From: Variovorax boronicumulans
GTDB lineage: Bacteria > Pseudomonadota > Gammaproteobacteria > Burkholderiales > Burkholderiaceae_C
NCBI RefSeq assembly: GCF_029892485.1
Contig: NZ_JARXVG010000009.1
Span: 232,583-296,582 of the forward strand
DNA: 64,000 nt
Reading direction: 5' to 3'
Shown here: positions 48,901-59,439 of the stretch, in pieces
Layout of the letters: each line of letters opens with the position of its first letter
Numbering within the stretch: position 1 is the stretch's first letter
Program-made: the position numbers and the translations under genes
Notes under the pieces: generated by a model
What the model saw: only the letters and a program-made list of their open reading frames with translations
The model's database searches: none
What the model was told of the DNA's origin: nothing

Positions 48901-51091
48901 CCAGCGCCCGCATGCGCTCGCCCGCGGCCAGGGCCGCCACCGGCTCGGGCAGCTTGCGCCGCCAGTTCGGGTGCTCGTCCACCGTGCCCGGCAGGTTGGC
49001 TTGCGGCACCACGCCGGCCACGTCCTCCAGCTGCACCATCATCAGCGCCGAGGGCGCGGCCGCCAGGAAAGCGTGCGCCGCCTCCACGATGCGCACGGAC
49101 GGCAGCGCGAGCCCGGCCGCCTCGGCAACCTCCTCGCGCGACACCAGTCCGGCCTGCTGCAGGGCCTGCATCAGCTCGATGCGTTCCTGCGCCCGGTCCA
49201 TCAGCTGCTTGTCGAAGACCGCGAGGTCGGGGAACAGGTCCAGCGCGAGCCGGCCCCGCAGGTCCTCTGCCGTCCACCAGCCCGCGAAGGTCGCAAGGTC
49301 GTGCGTGCTGATCGCGACCAGCGCGGCCTGCGGATAGCTGTCGGGCGGGCTGAAACGCCCGTCGTGCCCCTTCTCGAAATACAGCAGCCGGTACGACAGC
49401 ACGTCGGCCTTCGCCAGCGCATCGCGCACCGCATCCTCGACCGTTCCGAGGTCTTCGCCCACGACCATGCAGCGGTGCCGGTGGCTCTCGATCGCCACGA
49501 TCGCCAGCATCTCGTCGAGCGGGTAGTAGACATACGCGCCCTCGCGTGCGCTGCGGCCCTCCGGAATCCAGAACAGGCGCATCAGCCCCATCACGTGGTC
49601 GATGCGCAGCGCACCCGCGCCGCGCATGCCGGCGCGCAGTGTCTCGATGAAGAAGCGGTAGCCGTCGGCGCGCAGGCGGTCCGGCCGCAGCGGCGGCAGG
49701 CCCCAGCCCTGGCCGGCGGGGTTGAACTCGTCGGGCGGCGCGCCGACGCTGGCGCCTTCGGCAAACACCTGCTGCGCCCCCCAGGTGTCGGAGCCGGCGC
49801 GATCGACCGACACGGCCAGGTCCACGTAGAGGCCCACGCCCATGCCCAGCGCCTCGCAGCGCGCCGCAGCGCGCATCAACTGGCGGTGGGCCAGCCACTG
49901 GAGGTACTGGTGGAACTGCACGCGCTGCGCATGCGCCACCGCGAAGGCGGTCACCTCGGCGGAGTACGGATCGCGGCAGGCGGCCGGCCAGGCGTGCCAG
50001 TCCCAGGCTCCCGCAGCACCGCCCTCGGTCGCGAGGAAGTGCGCCTGCAGGGTTTCGAACAGCGCGTGCTGGCGCAGCGCCTCGCCGCGCTCCGCCACGA
50101 AGGCCAGGAACGCCCTGCCCGCCTCGCTCGGCGCGCCCTCGGTGGGCAGATGCCGCGCGCAGAAGTCGGCGAACAGCAAGCCGAGCACTTCGAATTTCGC
50201 CGCGGCCACGCCGGCGTAGTCGACCAGCGGCGTTGCGCGCAATGCGGCGAGCCGCGCCTGGAAGTCCGGCGAATGCACTCGCTCGCGGGCCGGCGCGCAG
50301 TCCGCAAAGCCGTCGACCGCTTCCACGTCGATGTAGAGCACGTTCAGCTGCTGGCGGGATGACGGGCTGTACGGGCTCGCGTTCGACGGCGTGCTCGCGA
50401 ACAGCGCATGCAGCGGGTTCAGGCCGATGATGTCGGCGCCCTGCGCCGCCATGCGCACCGCGAGGTCTTCGAGATCGCTGAAATCGCCGATGCCCCAGTT
50501 CCGCGGCGAGCGCAGGCTGTACAGCTGCACCGCCGTGCCCCAGACCCGCCCGCCGTCGCGCACGGCCGGCGGCCGGTAGCAGCGGCCGGGCGTTGCCAGC
50601 ACGAGGGTCTCGCCGCGCAGGCCTTCGATGCGCAGGCGGTGATAGCCGGCCTGGCGCGCCAGCGGCACCCGGAGGACGCGTTCGCTGAACGAAACGCCGT
50701 CGATGTGGGTGCGGCCGGCTTCGGGCGCTGTTTCGACATCGCCCTCGCCTTCCACTTCGCGCCCCTGCTCGTCGCTCAGTCGCCAGCGCAGGCGCCCTGT
50801 GGAGGCCGGCAAGCGCAGCGCCACCGTCCACGCAGGACTGCCAGCCTGCACCACTTGCACCGGCGGCAGCGCCTCTGCCCAGCGCGCGCGGCGCGCGTCT
50901 TCGAGCACACGGCCCGCATCGGCGGGGTCGCCCAAGCGCACGCCGAACTCGGCCAGCAGCGCGACCAGGCTCTGCACGGAGGCTTCGCGCCGCCCGCCGA
51001 ACGCATCGAAATACCCGGTGGCAATGCCGAAGTGCTCGCAAAGCCACCCGAGGTCACCGCTGACCGGCTCCTGTCTTGACTCATCCAGCAT
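45938..51091 (-). CDS. malQ-treY: Fusion of 4-alpha-glucanotransferase and malto-oligosyltrehalose synthase
   Basis: 1717 aa in one frame. The first part (about 1-735) is MalQ: AVQLYSLRSPRNWGIGDFSDLEDL, the GADIIGLNPLHALF region, ALRIDHVMGLMRLFWIPEG, VGEDLGTV and ISTHDLATFAGWW. The second part (about 755-1717) is TreY: VPRATYRLQFHKDFGF, YCSPI, DMVPNHMG, GLRIDHPDGLYDP and TSTHDNKRSED. MalQ rearranges malto-oligosaccharides; TreY turns the reducing end of the chain into an alpha,alpha-1,1 linkage. The fusion would pass glucan chains straight to TreY. Its start overlaps the end of treZ by 11 bases, so TreZ, which releases trehalose, is coupled. Each half is near the normal length. Confidence 0.95.
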   Translation of the reverse strand: MLDESRQEPVSGDLGWLCEHFGIATGYFDAFGGRREASVQSLVALLAEFGVRLGDPADAGRVLEDARRARWAEALPPVQVVQAGSPAWTVALRLPASTGRLRWRLSDEQGREVEGEGDVETAPEAGRTHIDGVSFSERVLRVPLARQAGYHRLRIEGLRGETLVLATPGRCYRPPAVRDGGRVWGTAVQLYSLRSPRNWGIGDFSDLEDLAVRMAAQGADIIGLNPLHALFASTPSNASPYSPSSRQQLNVLYIDVEAVDGFADCAPARERVHSPDFQARLAALRATPLVDYAGVAAAKFEVLGLLFADFCARHLPTEGAPSEAGRAFLAFVAERGEALRQHALFETLQAHFLATEGGAAGAWDWHAWPAACRDPYSAEVTAFAVAHAQRVQFHQYLQWLAHRQLMRAAARCEALGMGVGLYVDLAVSVDRAGSDTWGAQQVFAEGASVGAPPDEFNPAGQGWGLPPLRPDRLRADGYRFFIETLRAGMRGAGALRIDHVMGLMRLFWIPEGRSAREGAYVYYPLDEMLAIVAIESHRHRCMVVGEDLGTVEDAVRDALAKADVLSYRLLYFEKGHDGRFSPPDSYPQAALVAISTHDLATFAGWWTAEDLRGRLALDLFPDLAVFDKQLMDRAQERIELMQALQQAGLVSREEVAEAAGLALPSVRIVEAAHAFLAAAPSALMMVQLEDVAGVVPQANLPGTVDEHPNWRRKLPEPVAALAAGERMRALGEALRAARPRRIELAEGSASPDLQTRVPRATYRLQFHKDFGFDDAIRVLPYLAKLGVSHVYCSPIQRARPGSMHGYDVVAHAEVNPELGGEEGFARFVAALKANGLGQLLDMVPNHMGVFGADNAWWMDVLENGPASLFAQHFDIDWHPLNVELTGKVLLPVLGVHYGEALDNGELVLRFEDATGSFAVGYYDHRFPLAPESYPVVLERALARLGDAAAAARLASLSTAFGHLPPRETSDPQAQAERVRDKELLKARLARLAQRHPAVAQALVASVAELNLASPEARDALHRLIELQAYRLAHWRVAADEINYRRFFDINDLAAVRMERDEVFEATQSFALDLAASGVVDGLRIDHPDGLYDPADYFRKLQEGYARRAGLVLPTHDAQGRPARPLYVVAEKIAGGHEEVPESWHVHGTTGYRFANVANGVLVDTAAEAGVVHAWQRFTGEMEDFVSVCRAGRREVMRNALSSELNVLSTELLRIARADRSTRDYTLNALRRALADVAACMSVYRTYIVEAPSAQDIHFIDEAVDEAARQSGDADRSIFDFVRSALRGEAVASAPAGLGERVRRFAVRFQQFSAPVAAKGVEDTAFYRYFPLSSLNEVGGEPDQFGIEVEAFHALSADRALRWPHTMLATSTHDNKRSEDVRNRIDVLSEMPDEWVRALTRWHALCRGARKKLATGEAPSRTDEYLLYQTLLGSLPLGGLDAGTAPAFSDRIWQYMQKAAREAKLRTRWSHPDADYEAALEGFVRELLADPKQDACLPDIQRLADRLAWFGAWNSLTLTLLKYGSPGVPDLYQGSELVELSLVDPDNRRPVDYALRQGHLDALQAMASAQDLAARVHALAASPHDGRAKLWLIWRLLSLRRAHPALFREGSYEPLVVEGPMQRHVVAFARRHGDQVLVILAGRLFVGLAAHGADDDATPSLPDAARWNGTTVRLPEGLGAAALDNLLTGESVAADAGTVRLSEALRHMPWAALAVGTA

Positions 51092-52961
51092 GCACGGCCT
51101 CCAGCGTCACGTGCACCGCGCCGCGCGCCAGTTGCTGCGCGCCTTCATGGCCGGGCACAGGGCTCGCGCCATCGCTGTAGATCGGCTCGCCGGGCGGCAT
51201 CTCGACGCCTTGCGCCGGCCGCGCCCCGAAGTGGGCCAGCATGTGCAGCCGCAGCGGCGGCGCTCCATCGGCCGGGGGCCCCAGGTCCCATTGGACGCGG
51301 AGCGTGTCGTTCTCGCACTCGTACCTGCCCGCGCCGGCCATGCCCGCAAGGTGCGGAACGATGCGGCTGTGGCGCAGCGAGAGCAGCTGCTGCACTTCGC
51401 TGAGCTGCGAAAAATGCGCGCGCGTGCCGCGCTCGCGCCAGCGCAGCTTCGAGGCGAGAAAGGTCGCTTCGGCATTCGGGTCCGGAATGCGCGCGCGGGC
51501 GGCTTCGTCCTTGAAGGCCGCGAACCCGCCGAACTCGGAGCGCCGGCCTTCGGACACGGCCGTTGCCAGCTCGGGCCCGAAGTCGCAGAAATACTGGAAC
51601 GGCGTGGAGGCCGCGAACTCGTCGCCCATGAACAGCATCGGCACATGCGGCGACAGCAGCAGGCAGGCCATCGCCGCCCGCACCAGCACCGGATCGCCCA
51701 GCGCATGGATGCGCTCGCCGAACGCGCGGTTGCCGACCTGGTCGTGCGTCTGCAGGAACGACACGAAGGCCTGCGGCGGCAGCTCGGTGCTCGGCTCGCC
51801 GCGCCGCTCGCCGTGGCGGAAGGCCGACGGCTGCCCCTGGTAGATGAAGCCCTCCGCCAGCGCGAGCGCGAAGCGCCCCACGGGGTCGTCGGCATAGTCG
51901 GCGTAGTAGCCGTCGCGCTCGCCGGTGGCGAACACATGCACCGCGTGGTGCAGGTCGTCGTTCCATTGCGCGGTGCCGGCCATGGGCAGGCCGCGGCCGT
52001 CGCGCACCAGCATCGAGGCCTGGTTGGTCTCGTTCTCCAGCACCAGGTGCACATGGCGTTCGCGCGCCGGGCCGGCGTCGATCGCCTCGCGGATCTCGCG
52101 CACGATGTGCGGCCTGGTCTCGTCGTGGATGGCGTGGATCGCATCCATGCGCATGCCGTCGAAGCGGAACTCCTCGATCCAGTAGAGCGCGTTGTGGATG
52201 AAGAAGTCGCGCACCGTGCGCGAACCCGGGCCGTCGAAGTTGATCGCCGCGCCCCAGGGCGTCTGGTGCCCCGGGTTGAAGAACTCGGGGCAGTAGGCGT
52301 GCAGGTAGTTGCCCTCCGGCCCGAAGTGGTTGTAGACCACGTCCACCAGCACCATCAACCCGAGCGAATGGGCGGTGTCCACCAGCGCCTTGAGTTCGTC
52401 GGGCGTGCCGTACGAAGCATCGGGCGCGAAATGCAGCACGCCGTCGTAGCCCCAGTTGCGCCGCCCCGGAAAGTCCGCGAGCGGCATGAGCTCGATGGCG
52501 GTGATGCCGAGCTCGGCCAGGTCGCCCAGGCGCTCGCGCGCGGCGTTGAAACTGCCTTCCTCGGTGAAGGTGCCGATGTGCAGCTCGTAGACCACCGCCT
52601 CTTCCCACGGCCGGCCGCGCCAGGCGTCGTCGGTCCATGCGAAGTGTTCGGGGTCCGTCACCACGCTCGGGCCGTGCACGTCGTCGGGGTTGAAGCGCGA
52701 GGCCGGGTCGGGCACGCGGGTGCCGTCGGGCAGGCGGTAGGCATAGCTGTCGCCATGGCCCGCGCCCGGCACGGTCAGGCGGTGCCAGCCTTGCGCATCG
52801 CGCGTCATCGGGAGCGACGAAGGCTGGCCGCCCGCTGGGGTGTGCTCCAGCACGACGGCTTCCATGGAGGGCGCCCAGAGCGCGAAGTCCACGGCGCCCG
52901 TTTGCGAGGTGGCGCCGAAGGGCATGCGATGTACTCGGTTGCTCATTGGCGGTGCGTTCAT
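51081..52961 (-). CDS. treZ: Malto-oligosyltrehalose trehalohydrolase
   Basis: GH13 enzyme of 626 aa. It hydrolyses the bond next to the trehalose unit made by TreY, releasing free trehalose. N-terminal CBM48-like domain (VDFALWAPSMEAVVL), then the TIM barrel with YELHIGTF, DVVYNHFGPEGNYL, GMRMDAIHAI, VLENETNQ and LQTHDQVGN. The C-terminal domain with LAHFGARPAQGVEMPPGEPIYSDG completes it. Start 52961 (MNAPPMSNR) has AGGAG upstream, partly inside a hairpin of the preceding inverted repeat. It overlaps malQ-treY. Confidence 0.95.
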   Translation of the reverse strand: MNAPPMSNRVHRMPFGATSQTGAVDFALWAPSMEAVVLEHTPAGGQPSSLPMTRDAQGWHRLTVPGAGHGDSYAYRLPDGTRVPDPASRFNPDDVHGPSVVTDPEHFAWTDDAWRGRPWEEAVVYELHIGTFTEEGSFNAARERLGDLAELGITAIELMPLADFPGRRNWGYDGVLHFAPDASYGTPDELKALVDTAHSLGLMVLVDVVYNHFGPEGNYLHAYCPEFFNPGHQTPWGAAINFDGPGSRTVRDFFIHNALYWIEEFRFDGMRMDAIHAIHDETRPHIVREIREAIDAGPARERHVHLVLENETNQASMLVRDGRGLPMAGTAQWNDDLHHAVHVFATGERDGYYADYADDPVGRFALALAEGFIYQGQPSAFRHGERRGEPSTELPPQAFVSFLQTHDQVGNRAFGERIHALGDPVLVRAAMACLLLSPHVPMLFMGDEFAASTPFQYFCDFGPELATAVSEGRRSEFGGFAAFKDEAARARIPDPNAEATFLASKLRWRERGTRAHFSQLSEVQQLLSLRHSRIVPHLAGMAGAGRYECENDTLRVQWDLGPPADGAPPLRLHMLAHFGARPAQGVEMPPGEPIYSDGASPVPGHEGAQQLARGAVHVTLEAVHAG

Positions 52962-52970
52962 GGTGTTGCT

Positions 52971-53076
52971 CCTTCCCCTTCCGGGGGAAGGTTGGGATGG
53001 GGGCACGCGGCCTTTGTTGCCGCGCGGCGTTGGAGGCCGCATGCCCCCACCCCGGCCCTCCCCCGGGAGGGGAGGG
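52971..53076. repeat. REP-like bipartite inverted repeat between treZ and glgX
   Basis: Arms at 52971-53005 and 53042-53076 are imperfect inverse copies; TGGGGGCA (52998-53005) pairs with TGCCCCCA (53042-53049). Each arm has its own hairpin: CCTTCCCC with GGGGAAGG (52971-52991) and CCTCCC with GGGAGG (53057-53070). Such G/C-rich paired hairpins recur between genes in related bacteria. The hairpin next to treZ includes part of the AGGAG ribosome site. Confidence 0.6.
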
Positions 53077-53094
53077 AGAAAGACAGATCACCGC

Positions 53095-55257
<2,163 letters not shown>

Positions 55258-55319
55258 TCAGGATGTCGGTGTTTCGGTCGTTCGTGCAGTCGTTCGTTCA
55301 GTCATTTGTTCATCGTTCG

Positions 55320-56066
55320 TCAGCGCGGCGGCCGGTCGTTGTCGAACCGCGTGGGGGTGCCGACCGGCGCGATCCCGGGCGTCGGCGCCTTGCTGTCCTT
55401 GATCTGCCGGGGCCACCAGCGCTCGATCTGCGCCTTCGCCCAGTCCTTGCCGGCGAGACCGAATGCCAGGGCCAACGCAAAAACCACGCCCGCGAGGATC
55501 ACGAGGAAACTCTCGCGCACGATGTCGCCCCCGACCTTGATCTGGTCGAGCGCGATCAGGATCACGAAGGCCATCACCGCGTACTGGGCGACCTTGCCGA
55601 AGAGCACCGCGTCATGCACCTTCACGCCGCGGAAGTAGCTGGCCACCGCCTCGCCCACGAAGCGCGCGAAATAGGAGCCGAAGGCCAGCACCAGCAGCGC
55701 CACGAACACGTTGGGCACGAACCAGACGATGCGGCCCAGGAGGTCGGCGATATAGCTCAGCCCCATGCCGTTGAAAGCGATGAGCAGCGAGGCCAGGATC
55801 ACCAGCCAGTAGGTGAGGATGCCGAACAGGCTGCTCGTGTCGCCGGCCAGGCCGCCCTGGCGAAGGAAGTTGTCCAGCCCGGCGCGCTCGGTGAGCACGT
55901 TGAAGTTGATGGCGCGCAGCGCCTTGGTGACCGCGAAGCGCGCCGCCTTGGCGACGAGCCAGCCGGCAACGACGACCACCAGCCCGATCAGGAGGCGCGG
56001 AATGAAGGCGCCGACCTGGTAGAGGATGGCGCGCAGCGGCTCCAGGTGAATGCCGAAATTTTCCAT
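55320..56066 (-). CDS. MscS-related membrane protein with conserved TM-helix repeats
   Basis: 248 aa with about four to five membrane spans: IPRLLIGLVVVVAGWLVAKAA near 22-42, ILTYWLVILASLLIAF, then VPNVFVALLVLAFGSYFARF and SFLVILAGVVFALALAFGLAGKDWA. The paired helix pattern is that of the conserved TM-helix family found in small MscS-like proteins, but the MscS beta domain is absent. It may be a small mechanosensitive or osmotic channel, consistent with its place between trehalose genes. GAGGAA precedes the ATG. Function is inferred. Confidence 0.8.
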   Translation of the reverse strand: MENFGIHLEPLRAILYQVGAFIPRLLIGLVVVVAGWLVAKAARFAVTKALRAINFNVLTERAGLDNFLRQGGLAGDTSSLFGILTYWLVILASLLIAFNGMGLSYIADLLGRIVWFVPNVFVALLVLAFGSYFARFVGEAVASYFRGVKVHDAVLFGKVAQYAVMAFVILIALDQIKVGGDIVRESFLVILAGVVFALALAFGLAGKDWAKAQIERWWPRQIKDSKAPTPGIAPVGTPTRFDNDRPPR

Positions 56067-56086
56067 GGTGCGTGATTCCTCGATGA

Positions 56087-56113
56087 CGTGTCTGTCGTGT
56101 CTGTCGTGTCTGG
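56087..56113. repeat. Short tandem repeat of 9 bases
   Basis: Three copies of CGTGTCTGT (third ends in G), between treS and the MscS-like gene. It is in the leader of the latter. Copy number may vary between strains. Confidence 0.5.
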
Positions 56114-56121
56114 CGTGCGGG

Positions 56122-59100
56122 TCAGGTGCGGGCCGGCTGGATCAGCGCGAGCACGCCGTGCAGCGGTACTTGCGCCCAGTCGGTGCGGTTGTTGAGCTCG
56201 TAGCGCAATTCGTACAGCGCCTTGTCGAGCTCGAACAGCGCGAGCAGTTCGGTGTCGATGGCTTCGCCGTAGCCGGCCAGGAAGGCGTCGCGCGTCGCCT
56301 GCTCCCAGGCAATGGCCGGCGCGGCGAGGCGCTCTGCCTCCTCGGTGCTCTGCGCCACCCGGCGCAGCGCCGACCAGCGCGCGTAGTTGAACGAGCGCAG
56401 CATGCCGGCCACGTCGCGCAGCGGCGAGCCCTTGGTGCGGCGCTCCTCGAAGCTGCGCGCGGGCTCGCCTTCGAAGTCGATGATGACGAAGTCGTTGTCC
56501 TTCACCAGCACCTGCCCCAGGTGGTAGTCGCCGTGGTAGCGGCTCTTGATGCCCACGCCCTCCACCGGCCGGCGTCCCGCGATGCCGGCGTGCAGCGCAT
56601 CCGCCGCGGCGAGCAGCGTGCGCGCATCGGACTGCGCGGCGGCCGGCAGCAGCTCGATGCGGTCGCGCAGCAGCGCGAGCGTGGCGGTGGCGTCGTCGGT
56701 CGCATGCGTCTTGAACGCGGCGAAGTCGGTGGCGGCGAGCGGTTCGGGGTCGAAGCCCGCGGCACCGGTGCGGGTGGCGAGCGCGCGGTGCAGTTCGGCA
56801 GTGCGCTGGCCCAGCGTGGCCATGAGCGCGAGGAAGCCGCCGTGCACGTCGGCCATCTCCGGCGTGCTGCCGTCGGTGGTGGCCACGTCGCGGAGGAAGC
56901 GCTCCAGGTAGCCGAGCGTGTAGTCCCAGCCGTCGCCCTGGTTGGCGACATAGCGCTGCACCATCGCGAGCGTCATGGTGCGGCCGTCGTTCGTCATGTA
57001 TTCGAGTGCGCCGAGCACCGGCACGCAGTGCGGATAGCGCGCCACCTCGGTGAGGAAGCGGCCCATCTCCAGCTCGGGGTTGATGCCTTCGCGCACATGG
57101 CGATAACCCTTGAGGAACAGCGTTTCGTCCAGCGTCACCACCGTGTTGCTGCTCACGCCGCTGGGCCGGCCCACGGGCAGCGCGTCGAGGTCGACCGCGA
57201 GCTCGGCAAAGGCCGCCGTGGGCTTGAAGACCAGCTTGCCGTTCGCCGTCGGCAGCTCGGCGCCCTTGCCGATGGTGCGCACCAGCTCGCGGCAGAAAGC
57301 CTCGTCGTAGAACGCATCGCCCATCAGGCCGACCTGCGCCTGCTGGCGGACCTTGGCCAGCGCGGCCTGCGCCACGCCGGCCATGCGCTCCTCGTCGCGC
57401 TCTTCCCACGCCAGCGCGAGCGGCATGAAGTAAGTGGCGCCGCCGGGCGGGCCGTCAAGGGCGAGAACGGGCAAGAGCCAGCTCTGCCCGTTCGCCTCCC
57501 ACACGGCATGGTCGACCAGCCGCGCGCGCTGGATGGTCGTGCCCTTGGAGGCATACCAGCGCTGGATCTCGATGTGGCGCGGCAGCGTCTCGGTCTCGAA
57601 CTGTGTGCGCATGCGCTCGGACATGCCGATGCGCCACGGCATCACGCGTTCGCGGAAGAAGCTGGTCCAGCCGTCGAACAGCACCAGCGTGGGCCACTCC
57701 TGCAACGCCACGCCCTCTTGGTGCCAGCTCGGCGCATCGGCCTCGGCAGTGAGCTTGAACCAGTAGAAGCCGTGCGAGGACAGCGTGAGCAGGTACGGCA
57801 GCTCGCCGATCGGCGGAAACGGCGCCCGGCCCAGCATCTCGATCGGCACGAAGCCCTTGAACTCCGACAGGTCGAGCTCCACCGGCTGCGCGGCGCGCGA
57901 GAGATTGAACACCGTGAGGATCACGTCGCCTTCGTACTCGCTCAGGTAGGCCAGGATCTTGCGGTTGCCAGGCTTCAGGAAGCGCCGCTTGCCCCGGCCG
58001 AAGGCATGGCTGGTCTTGCGCACGGCGAGCATGCGCTTGGTCCAGTTGAGCAGCGAACTGCTGTCGCGCGCCTGCGTCTCCACGTTGAGGGCTTCGTAGC
58101 CGAACATCGGGTCCATGATCGGCTGCAGGTACAGCCGCTGCGGATCGGCCCGCGAGAAGCCGGCGTTGCGGTCGGGGCTCCACTGCATGGGCGTGCGCAC
58201 GCCGTTGCGGTCGCCCACGAACACGTTGTCGCCCATGCCGATCTCGTCGCCGTAATAGATGATCGGCGAGCCCGGCATCGACAGCAGCATGCCGTTCATG
58301 AGCTTCACGCGGTCCAGGTCGTTCTCCATCAGCGGCGCCAGGCGCCGGCGGATGCCCAGGTTGATGCGCGCGCGCATGTCGGCGGCATACATGGTGTACA
58401 TGTAGTCGCGCTCCTTGCTGGTCACCATCTCGAGCGTGAGCTCGTCGTGGTTGCGCAGGAAGATGGCCCACTGGCAGCCTTCGGGAATGTCGGGCGTCTG
58501 CGCCATGATTTCCACGATCGGATGGCGGTCTTCCTGCGCGATGGCCATGTACATGCGCGGCATCAGCGGGAAGTGGTAAGCCATGTGGCACTCGTCGCCG
58601 TCGCCGAAATATTCGCGCACGTCCTCGGGCCACATGTTGGCTTCCGCGAGCAGGAAGCGGTTCTTGTATTGCGCATCGATGGCTGCGCGCAGCCGCTTGA
58701 TCACCGCATGCGTCTCGGGCAGGTTCTCGTTGCTGGTGCCGTCGCGCTCCACCAGGTAGGGAATGGCGTCCAGGCGAAAACCGTCCACGCCCATGTCGAG
58801 CCAGAAGCGCATCGTCTTGAAGATGGCCTCCAGCACCGCCGGGTTGTCGAAGTTCAGGTCGGGCTGGTGGCTGAAGAAGCGGTGCCAGTAGTACTGCTTG
58901 GCCACCGGGTCCCAGGTCCAGTTGGAGGTCTCGGTGTCGGTGAAGATGATCCGCGTGCCCTGGTAGATCTGGTCGGTGTCGCTCCACACGTAGAAGTCGC
59001 GCTCGGGCGATCCGGGCGGCGCCAGGCGCGCGGCCTTGAACCACGGGTGCTCGCCCGAGGTGTGGTTGATGACCAGCTCGGTGATGACGCGCAGGCCCCG

Positions 59101-59424
59101 CTTGTGCGCCTCGGCCAGCATCTCGCGGAAGTCGTCCAGCGTGCCGTACTGCGGATGCACGTCCTCGTACCCGGAGATGTCGTAGCCGTCGTCCCGCAGC
59201 GGCGACGGATAGAACGGCATCAGCCAGATGGTGTTGACGCCCAGCTCCTTCACATAGTCGAGCTTGGCGGTCACGCCCTTGAAGTCGCCCATGCCGTCGT
59301 TGTTGGAGTCGAAGAACGCCTTGACGTTGAGCTGGTAGATCACCGCGTCGCGGTACCAGAGCGGATCGTCGCTGTTGTCGATTTCGACCGTTTCGAGCGC
59401 GATATGGGAGACGGGTGCATTCAT
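56122..59424 (-). CDS. treS: Trehalose synthase fused to maltokinase
   Basis: 1100 aa. The first half (about 1-555) is TreS, a GH13 enzyme that interconverts trehalose and maltose: YRDAVIYQLNVKAFFDSN, ELVINHTSGEHPWF, GVDGFRLDAIPYL, LLAEANMWPEDV and FLRNHDELTLEMV. The second half (about 600-1100) is maltokinase (Pep2/Mak), which uses ATP to make maltose 1-phosphate; the kinase motif HGDYHLGQVL is near 964-973, with IIDFEGEPAR after it. Fusion sends trehalose through maltose to the GlgE substrate. It follows glgE by 15 bases; AGGAAGG precedes the ATG. Direction of flux in the cell is not shown by the sequence. Confidence 0.95.
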   Translation of the reverse strand: MNAPVSHIALETVEIDNSDDPLWYRDAVIYQLNVKAFFDSNNDGMGDFKGVTAKLDYVKELGVNTIWLMPFYPSPLRDDGYDISGYEDVHPQYGTLDDFREMLAEAHKRGLRVITELVINHTSGEHPWFKAARLAPPGSPERDFYVWSDTDQIYQGTRIIFTDTETSNWTWDPVAKQYYWHRFFSHQPDLNFDNPAVLEAIFKTMRFWLDMGVDGFRLDAIPYLVERDGTSNENLPETHAVIKRLRAAIDAQYKNRFLLAEANMWPEDVREYFGDGDECHMAYHFPLMPRMYMAIAQEDRHPIVEIMAQTPDIPEGCQWAIFLRNHDELTLEMVTSKERDYMYTMYAADMRARINLGIRRRLAPLMENDLDRVKLMNGMLLSMPGSPIIYYGDEIGMGDNVFVGDRNGVRTPMQWSPDRNAGFSRADPQRLYLQPIMDPMFGYEALNVETQARDSSSLLNWTKRMLAVRKTSHAFGRGKRRFLKPGNRKILAYLSEYEGDVILTVFNLSRAAQPVELDLSEFKGFVPIEMLGRAPFPPIGELPYLLTLSSHGFYWFKLTAEADAPSWHQEGVALQEWPTLVLFDGWTSFFRERVMPWRIGMSERMRTQFETETLPRHIEIQRWYASKGTTIQRARLVDHAVWEANGQSWLLPVLALDGPPGGATYFMPLALAWEERDEERMAGVAQAALAKVRQQAQVGLMGDAFYDEAFCRELVRTIGKGAELPTANGKLVFKPTAAFAELAVDLDALPVGRPSGVSSNTVVTLDETLFLKGYRHVREGINPELEMGRFLTEVARYPHCVPVLGALEYMTNDGRTMTLAMVQRYVANQGDGWDYTLGYLERFLRDVATTDGSTPEMADVHGGFLALMATLGQRTAELHRALATRTGAAGFDPEPLAATDFAAFKTHATDDATATLALLRDRIELLPAAAQSDARTLLAAADALHAGIAGRRPVEGVGIKSRYHGDYHLGQVLVKDNDFVIIDFEGEPARSFEERRTKGSPLRDVAGMLRSFNYARWSALRRVAQSTEEAERLAAPAIAWEQATRDAFLAGYGEAIDTELLALFELDKALYELRYELNNRTDWAQVPLHGVLALIQPART

Positions 59425-59439
59425 GGGCAGATCGCCTTC

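Noticed and set aside
45974..50362. Open frame of over 1400 codons antisense to malQ-treY (plus strand)
   Set aside because: GC-driven shadow frame; the sense strand encodes clear GH13/GH77 motifs throughout.
55261..55319. Repeated GTCGTTCGT-like motifs between the MscS-like gene and glgX
   Set aside because: Imperfect and short; looks like simple-sequence drift rather than a defined element.
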